A stretch of 44,535 nucleotides of DNA from Prevotella sp. (GTDB lineage: Bacteria > Bacteroidota > Bacteroidia > Bacteroidales > Bacteroidaceae). Shown in pieces: positions 38,766 through 44,535 of the stretch. The stretch spans positions 1-44,535 of the forward strand of contig JAEETB010000005.1 in NCBI GenBank assembly GCA_016286575.1. Reading direction: 5' to 3'. The translations under genes were made by a program, and so were the position numbers. Position 1 is the first letter of the stretch. Each line of letters opens with the position of its first letter. The notes under the pieces are model-generated. The model was not told the origin of the DNA, searched no databases, and saw only the letters and a list, made by a program, of their open reading frames with translations.

Positions 38766-39788
38766 ATGAATAGCTTCAGACTACTGCTCTGTGGTATCAT
38801 GCTGGCAAGCGCCTCGGCGGGAATGGCTCAAGGAGCCAAGAATATACGCTTGAACGAGATTTTGCCAAACAATACCGCAAGCATTCAGGATGAATTCGGA
38901 CAACGTGAGGCTTGGATAGAGTTGGAGAACACCTCGTTCACCACATACAACATCCGAGGTATGTACCTGACGACAGACCGAAGCGTCCTTGACCCTCAGA
39001 TGAGCGTTCCTGAGCGTATCAAACGCATGAGCGTCATCCCAAACGGCGAGCCTCGCACCCAGATTACAGGCCGCCAGCATGTCGTGTTCTTCTGTAACTC
39101 AAACCCTGCACAAGGCAAGTTACACCTCTCACTCTCCATTCCCATGTCAGAGCCTGTATGGATTGGCTTCTACAACGGAAACGCTGTAGAACTCATTGAC
39201 TCCGTCACCGTTCCTGCCCTTGCTGCCGACCAGAGCTATGCCCGTCATGGCAACACATGGAGCATCAAGTCACCAGAGAACGTCACACCTGGTATTGAGA
39301 ACTTTATCAAGACAGATGAGACGAAAGATGCCAAGCTGAAACGTGAGGATCCCCACGGGTTCGGAATCACACTCCTCGCCATGGGTATCGTGTTCTTCTG
39401 TCTGGCTGTGCTCTTCCTGTTCTTCTGGATCTTCGGACTTATCATGCGCAACCTCGAGACAGCAAAGAAGGTGGTTAATACCCAACCCATCAAGCCTATC
39501 ACCAAGACCGTTGAGGTAACCCATGATATTGCCCATGCTACTGGAAACATCCTGCAAGACGGTCTAAAGACCAAGGGTATCGACAAGGAAGTCTATATCG
39601 CAGTTATCTCCATGGCTCTGAAGCAGTATCAGGATGATGTACACGACGTTGAGAGTGGTATTATCACTATCAAATCCCACCAGACGGGGTGGTCAGAAGA
39701 AAGCAGTCAGATGACGCACTTCTCTAAGCCAGTGATTCCGACAAGTCACAACGCGCCACAAATTCCCACATCACCTGAGATCCGTTAA
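38766..39788 (+). CDS. Lamin-tail-domain-like plus OadG-like (Na+-decarboxylase gamma subunit) fusion protein
   Basis: 340 aa; signal peptide; IRLNEILPNNTASIQDEFGQREAWIELENTS lamin-tail-like; OadG-like TM GFGITLLAMGIVFFCLAVLFLFFWIFGLIM; followed by biotin carrier and OadB genes. Confidence 0.75.
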   Translation: MNSFRLLLCGIMLASASAGMAQGAKNIRLNEILPNNTASIQDEFGQREAWIELENTSFTTYNIRGMYLTTDRSVLDPQMSVPERIKRMSVIPNGEPRTQITGRQHVVFFCNSNPAQGKLHLSLSIPMSEPVWIGFYNGNAVELIDSVTVPALAADQSYARHGNTWSIKSPENVTPGIENFIKTDETKDAKLKREDPHGFGITLLAMGIVFFCLAVLFLFFWIFGLIMRNLETAKKVVNTQPIKPITKTVEVTHDIAHATGNILQDGLKTKGIDKEVYIAVISMALKQYQDDVHDVESGIITIKSHQTGWSEESSQMTHFSKPVIPTSHNAPQIPTSPEIR

Positions 39789-39822
39789 GCGTTTATTGTT
39801 TATAGATTATAGTTTTTAGAAG

Positions 39823-40281
39823 ATGAACAAGTATCAATATAAAGTACAAGGCGTCGATTATGACGTAGAGATAGAAGAAGTAGAGGGTAACGTAGCAAAA
39901 GTCAATGTGAACGGTATCCGTTTCGACGTTGAGTTAAAGCAGCCCATCAACCCCACAAGTTCACTGAAGAAAGTGCGTGTAGAGGCCCCCAAGCCCGTAG
40001 CACGCCCAGCTATTCCCACAGCAGCACCCGCCGCTGCTCCTGTGGCTCCTGCAGCACCCGCCGGCGCAGGTTCACCCATCAAGGCTCCTCTGCCTGGAAC
40101 AATTATTGAACTGAAGGTGAACGTCGGTGACACCGTGAAGCAGGGTGACTGTGTGCTGGTACTCGAGGCGATGAAGATGCAGAACAACATCGAGTCGGAA
40201 TACGAAGGAACAGTTACTTCCATCACAGTAAAACAGGGCGAGACGGTTATGGAAGGTACCGTACTGCTCACAATCGGATAA
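39823..40281 (+). CDS. Biotin carboxyl carrier subunit of Na+-translocating decarboxylase
   Basis: 152 aa; Ala/Pro linker (AAPAAAPVAPAAPAGAG) and EAMKM biotinylation motif. Confidence 0.92.
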   Translation: MNKYQYKVQGVDYDVEIEEVEGNVAKVNVNGIRFDVELKQPINPTSSLKKVRVEAPKPVARPAIPTAAPAAAPVAPAAPAGAGSPIKAPLPGTIIELKVNVGDTVKQGDCVLVLEAMKMQNNIESEYEGTVTSITVKQGETVMEGTVLLTIG

Positions 40282-40287
40282 GTCACC

Positions 40288-41445
40288 ATGGATTTAGGAC
40301 AGTTTATCATACAGAACTTTAATGAGTTCCTTACCTATACGGCATTTGCCAATGCCACTGTGGGTAACCTCATAATGATTGCAGTGGGAGCCTTCTTCAT
40401 CTGGCTTGCCATCAAGAAGGATTTCGAGCCGCTGCTGCTCGTGCCCATCGGACTTGGTATCATCCTCGGAAACATTCCCTTCCGTGCTGATGCCGGATTA
40501 GAGATCGGACTCTATGAGGACAACTCCGTACTGAATATATTCTATCAAGGTGTACGACAAGGCTGGTATCCGCCTCTGATTTTCCTCGGTATCGGTGCCA
40601 TGACCGATTTTACGGCACTTTTGGCTAATCCAAAGCTGATGCTGATTGGCGCATCTGCACAGTTTGGTATCTTCGGTGCATATATGGTAGCACTCGCCAT
40701 GGGCTTTGAGCCATCACAGGCTGCAGGTATCGCCATCATTGGTGGTGCCGATGGTCCTACCGCTATCTTCCTCAGTTCAAAGCTCTCGCCCAACCTGATG
40801 GGTGCCATCGCAGTGTGCGCCTATTCATACATGGCGCTCGTGCCAGTCATCCAACCGTTTATTATGCGTCTGCTCACCACAGAGAAAGAGCGCGTCATCA
40901 AGATGAAACCTGGTCGCGAGGTTTCTCAGACAGAACGCATCCTCTTCCCTATCATCGGACTGTTGCTGACCACCTTCATTGTACCTTCTGGTTTGCCCCT
41001 GTTAGGTATGCTCTTCTTCGGTAACCTACTGAAAGAAAGCGGAAAAACAACCCGTCTGGCAAAAACCGCTGGCTCAGCCTTGAATGATATCGTCGTGATG
41101 TTACTTGGTCTCACAGTGGGTTGCTCTACACAGGCTTCCGAGTTCCTGACATTTAATACAATCAAGATCTTTGCCCTGGGTGCTATGGCATTCATGATTG
41201 CTACCGCCTCAGGTGTCTGCTTCGTGAAGATCATGAACCTCTTCCTGCCTGAGGGTAAGAAACTGAACCCACTGATTGGTAATGCCGGTGTATCGGCTGT
41301 TCCGATGGCAGCTCGTATCAGCAACAACCTCGGACTGGAGTACGACCGTCACAATTTCTTGCTCATGCATGCCATGGGCCCGAATGTGGCTGGTGTTATT
41401 GGTTCTGCCGTTGCTGCTGGTGCCTTGTTAGGCTTCCTTTCATAG
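40288..41445 (+). CDS. Na+-translocating decarboxylase beta subunit (OadB/MmdB)
   Basis: 385 aa; ANATVGNLIMIAVGAFFIWLAIKKDFEPLLLVPIGLGIILGNIP, IGGADGPTAIFLSSKL, GNAGVSAVPMAARIS. Confidence 0.95.
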   Translation: MDLGQFIIQNFNEFLTYTAFANATVGNLIMIAVGAFFIWLAIKKDFEPLLLVPIGLGIILGNIPFRADAGLEIGLYEDNSVLNIFYQGVRQGWYPPLIFLGIGAMTDFTALLANPKLMLIGASAQFGIFGAYMVALAMGFEPSQAAGIAIIGGADGPTAIFLSSKLSPNLMGAIAVCAYSYMALVPVIQPFIMRLLTTEKERVIKMKPGREVSQTERILFPIIGLLLTTFIVPSGLPLLGMLFFGNLLKESGKTTRLAKTAGSALNDIVVMLLGLTVGCSTQASEFLTFNTIKIFALGAMAFMIATASGVCFVKIMNLFLPEGKKLNPLIGNAGVSAVPMAARISNNLGLEYDRHNFLLMHAMGPNVAGVIGSAVAAGALLGFLS

Positions 41446-41475
41446 GAAATTTACACCTAAAAAACGTTATAATTT

Positions 41476-41518
41476 AAAAAATCCCCGTATTTCTTTGTGA
41501 AAGCGGGGATTTTTTTTT
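41476..41518 (+). terminator. Intrinsic terminator after oadB
   Basis: AAAAAATCCCCG / CGGGGATTTTTT perfect 12-bp stem with inner TTTC/GAAA pairing, followed by T-tract. Confidence 0.85.
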
Positions 41519-41525
41519 ATCTTTG
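41494..41525 (+). promoter_or_regulatory. Promoter nested in terminator: TTTG (41494-41497)-N20-TATCTTTG (41518-41525)
   Basis: Exact match to the TTTG-N20-TAnnTTTG pattern; 28 bp upstream of the SBP ATG. Confidence 0.65.
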
Positions 41526-41553
41526 CAAGCGAAACAGAAATCAGGACTCATTG

Positions 41554-42498
41554 ATGAAAGCTAAACTGATAGTATTGTTCTTGCTTTTAGGTATGGTTAC
41601 GAGTAGCCATGCCCAGACGAAATTGGTTTTCACACCCCAATGGACGGCGCAGGCTCAATTTGCGGGTTTCTATGTCGCTGAAGCCAAAGGATTCTATAAA
41701 GAGGCTGGGCTTAATGTCAGCATTGAGCACCCCTCGGCATCGAATCCCAACGTCAATCGTCTCAAAGTGGGTCAAAGCCAGTTTATCACGCTCCATCTGG
41801 TGTCGGCAATGAAGTTCATCGACCAAGGCTTACAATTGGTGAATATACTTCAGCATTTCCAGCAGAACATGCAGGTGATTGTTTCTCACACCCCATTAAA
41901 AGGTATCGAGAGCCTCAGAGGAATGAAGATTGGTCATTGGAAGTCTGGTTTCTCCGAATTGGCATTCTCTTTAGATAACAAGTATAACCTAGGCATCCAG
42001 TGGGTACCATTTATCTCTCACGTCAACCTCTACATCTCCAAGGCCATCGACGCTACAATGGCTATGAGTTATAATGAGTTTTACCAGTTGATCATCGCAG
42101 GACAGAAGATCCAGAAGAATCAGACCCTGTATTTCCGCGATATTGGCTACAACGTACCTGAAGACGGTATCTACACAACTGCCCAATTCTATAAGAGCCA
42201 CAAAAAGGAAGTTGAGAAATTTGCCGAGGCCACCCGCAAAGGATGGGAATGGGCCTACAACAATCCTGATGAGACACTCGATATTGTCATGATGTACTGT
42301 CAGGCCAACAATGTAGCTACCAACAGAGGCATTCAAAAATGGATGCTGGAGGAGTGTCTGAATGCGCTCAAGGATATCCATACTGGTAAGCGCCCTTACA
42401 CCCTGAATCCCCAAGGACTGGCTTTAGCCAATAAGTTGATGGCAGAGGGTAACATCATCAAGCAGCCTATTTCTTATCAACAAATCACAAAGCCATGA
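41554..42498 (+). CDS. NMT1/THI5-like periplasmic substrate-binding protein (start re-assigned from 41497)
   Basis: 314 aa; signal peptide MKAKLIVLFLLLGMVTSSHAQ; KLVFTPQWTAQAQFAGFYVAEAKGFYKEAGLNV. The track start 41497 lies inside the terminator hairpin. Confidence 0.87.
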   Translation: MKAKLIVLFLLLGMVTSSHAQTKLVFTPQWTAQAQFAGFYVAEAKGFYKEAGLNVSIEHPSASNPNVNRLKVGQSQFITLHLVSAMKFIDQGLQLVNILQHFQQNMQVIVSHTPLKGIESLRGMKIGHWKSGFSELAFSLDNKYNLGIQWVPFISHVNLYISKAIDATMAMSYNEFYQLIIAGQKIQKNQTLYFRDIGYNVPEDGIYTTAQFYKSHKKEVEKFAEATRKGWEWAYNNPDETLDIVMMYCQANNVATNRGIQKWMLEECLNALKDIHTGKRPYTLNPQGLALANKLMAEGNIIKQPISYQQITKP

Positions 42499-44535
42499 AG
42501 ATACCTAAGGAATTCTCACCACAACACTCGTTCGCTGCCAGGCTGACGCTATGGGTGGTCTTAACGACCATGGTCATCTTCATCATTCTGACTGTTATCG
42601 TTACCGACATCTCCACTTCTGCCATGATGGAGATGTCGACACAGGATTCTCAGAGCCGCATGGAACTTGCCAACGAGAAGGTCAACAGCACATTCATGGG
42701 TGTTGAGATTGCTATCGACAATGTCATACCTGAGGTAGAGAGTACCCTGAATTCTCCAGATAACATCTATCCGATCCTGAAGAAACTGCTCGAACTCAAT
42801 CCCAGCATCATTGGTTCAACAGTGGCTTTTGAGCCCAACTACTACCCCTCAAAAGGAGAGTTTTTCGCACCTTATGCCTATAAGGATTTTAACTATAACG
42901 TCCTCACCAAACAATTAGGAACTAAGGATTACCAGTATCACTATATGGACTGGTATCAGATACCCAAACTGCTCAATAAGAGATATTGGAGCGAGCCTTA
43001 TTACGACAAAGGAGGAGGCGAACAAATGATGACTACTTTCTCTTGCCCGTTGTACGACAAGGATAATAAGATGTATGCCATCATCACTGCCGATGTCTCT
43101 CTGGACTGGCTTTCTGACATGATCAAGCAGAGCGACCTCGAATTCAATGAGTGGTTATTGCGCAGTCATCAAAATGAGGAAGACATCGAGACGGATGAGA
43201 ACTTCCTCTATAAGCACGCCTATACCTTCATCATAGGACGTAGCGGTACCTATATCGCCCATCCTGCGAAAGAGCGCATCCTCAACGAGACCTATTTCGT
43301 CAATTCATTTGAGACTGCTGACAGCCTTGACGAGAATATCGGCTATGAGATGCTGGAAGGTAAAACAGGAATAGGGAGAATTGACAGAGACGGCACTGAG
43401 TTTGTCATGATCTATGCACCCATCGAGCGCACTGGATGGTCCATGTGTACAGTCATCCCTGCCAAAGTCATCTATCGTATGGCTATCATCGTGGGAATCA
43501 TCATTATTGGGACCATGCTGCTCGGACTCATCATCCTTTACATCATCTGCCGAACGACCCTGAAACGTATAACCCGTCCACTAGCGCGTTTCAGCCGTTC
43601 TGCCAATGAGATAGCCCAAGGCAACTTCAATGCCCCGCTTCCTGAAATAAAGACGAAGGATGAGATGAAAGAACTCTACGATTCTTTCAAGATGATGCAG
43701 ACCTCATTGACCGACCGTGTTGAGGAACTGAAGGTGGCCAACGAGTCAAAAGGACGTATCGAAGGTGAGCTTCAGACGGCCAGAAGCATACAGATGTCCA
43801 TGATTCCCAAAATCTTCCCTGCCTATCCAGAACGCACGGATATGGACATCTTTGCCAAACTGACCCCTGCCAAGGAGGTTGGCGGCGACCTTTATGACTT
43901 CTTCATCAGGAACGAGAAGTTGTATCTCTGTATCGGTGATGTGTCAGGAAAGGGTGTTCCTGCTTCCCTTCTGATGGCTGTGACGCGCAGTCTGTTCCGA
44001 ACGGTATCCAACCACGAAAGCGACCCAGCCAAGATTGCTGCCCTCATCAACGATGCCATGTCAGAAGACAATGTGGAGATCATGTTCGTCACGTTGTTAA
44101 TAGCTGTCCTCGACCTGCCTACAGGTCTGATGCGCTACTGCAATGCAGGACATTGCGCACCTCTTATTCTCGATACAGAGGCTCATCTGCTGCCCATCAT
44201 CGCCAATCTGCCCATTGGTCTGGCTCCCCAGTTTAAATTCGAAGGCCAGCAGGTGGTCATCAAACCAGACACCACGATTTTCCTTTACACCGACGGCATC
44301 ACTGAGGCAGAGAACCCAGAGCATGAGCTTTTCGATGATGAACGCCTGATGAAGGTTGCCAAAAAGTGTGTCGAAGAAAACATTATCTTACCTGATGATA
44401 TTGTCAACGAAATAGAACAATCGATCCACCAATTTGTGAAAGACGCAGAACAAAGTGACGACCAGACCATGATGGCTGTTCGCTACACCAAGAAAGAAGA
44501 GGCGGCACGTCTGAAACGAAGTATCACACTTCCCA
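42495..44535 (+). CDS. SpoIIE-type PP2C phosphatase with periplasmic Cache-like sensor and HAMP domain, partial (3' end outside window)
   Basis: Manual translation from ATG at 42495 (ATGA overlap with SBP): MKIPKEFSPQHSFAARLTLWVVLTTMVIFIILTVIV..., HAMP-like RITRPLARFSRSANEIAQGNFNAPLPEIKTKDEMKEL, phosphatase motifs AKEVGGDLYDFF, IGDVSGKGVPASLLMAVTRSLFR, YCNAGHCAPLI, FLYTDGITEAEN, DDQTMMAVRY. Open to window end; absent from ORF track. Confidence 0.93.
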   Translation, partial: MKIPKEFSPQHSFAARLTLWVVLTTMVIFIILTVIVTDISTSAMMEMSTQDSQSRMELANEKVNSTFMGVEIAIDNVIPEVESTLNSPDNIYPILKKLLELNPSIIGSTVAFEPNYYPSKGEFFAPYAYKDFNYNVLTKQLGTKDYQYHYMDWYQIPKLLNKRYWSEPYYDKGGGEQMMTTFSCPLYDKDNKMYAIITADVSLDWLSDMIKQSDLEFNEWLLRSHQNEEDIETDENFLYKHAYTFIIGRSGTYIAHPAKERILNETYFVNSFETADSLDENIGYEMLEGKTGIGRIDRDGTEFVMIYAPIERTGWSMCTVIPAKVIYRMAIIVGIIIIGTMLLGLIILYIICRTTLKRITRPLARFSRSANEIAQGNFNAPLPEIKTKDEMKELYDSFKMMQTSLTDRVEELKVANESKGRIEGELQTARSIQMSMIPKIFPAYPERTDMDIFAKLTPAKEVGGDLYDFFIRNEKLYLCIGDVSGKGVPASLLMAVTRSLFRTVSNHESDPAKIAALINDAMSEDNVEIMFVTLLIAVLDLPTGLMRYCNAGHCAPLILDTEAHLLPIIANLPIGLAPQFKFEGQQVVIKPDTTIFLYTDGITEAENPEHELFDDERLMKVAKKCVEENIILPDDIVNEIEQSIHQFVKDAEQSDDQTMMAVRYTKKEEAARLKRSITLP

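Noticed and set aside
41497-41553. Upstream GTG start for the SBP gene
   Set aside because: Lies inside the terminator hairpin and upstream of the -7 box; signal peptide begins at ATG 41554.
1-44535. tRNA, rRNA, transposase, integrase or prophage signatures
   Set aside because: None recognised by eye; gene content looks like ordinary chromosomal backbone. A tRNAscan-SE/Infernal/ISfinder run would be needed to exclude small elements.

Overview
The window looks like a chromosomal segment from a Bacteroidetes (Prevotella-like) genome. That assignment rests on protein content and repeated TTTG-N~20-TAnnTTTG promoters; no database was searched. From left to right it holds: a partial nuoA; an AsmA-like protein; a five-gene beta-mannan operon (GH5, GH26, GH130, GPH/MFS transporter, AGE-family epimerase) with no SusC/SusD pair; a BadF-type kinase; an MscS channel; an envelope-type operon (kdsA, kdsD, a degenerate hybrid two-component regulator, an exported PLD protein, an acyltransferase-3); a TPR protein with an orphan substrate-binding lipoprotein; radA; a GH10 xylanase with an intercalated CBM-like insert; pgk with a hydrolase lipoprotein and an aldose epimerase; mutAB with two tandem geranylgeranyl-reductase-like flavoproteins; a YidE/AspT-like transporter with a Na+-decarboxylase module (LTD-OadG fusion, biotin carrier, OadB); and a substrate-binding protein coupled to a Cache-HAMP-SpoIIE phosphatase that runs off the window end and is missing from the ORF track. 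The strongest items for follow-up are: (1) a four-unit, exactly 21-bp-period array of ATAAG-N5-CTTAT sites upstream of the mannan operon promoter; (2) a pseudo-HTCS that has lost the phospho-His, the ATPase domain and the receiver Asp but keeps sensor and AraC domains, inside a Kdo/phospholipid operon; (3) the SBP + SpoIIE phosphatase pair; (4) a promoter nested in a terminator hairpin upstream of that pair; (5) tandem GGR-like enzymes translationally abutted to mutB; and (6) the lamin-tail/OadG fusion.
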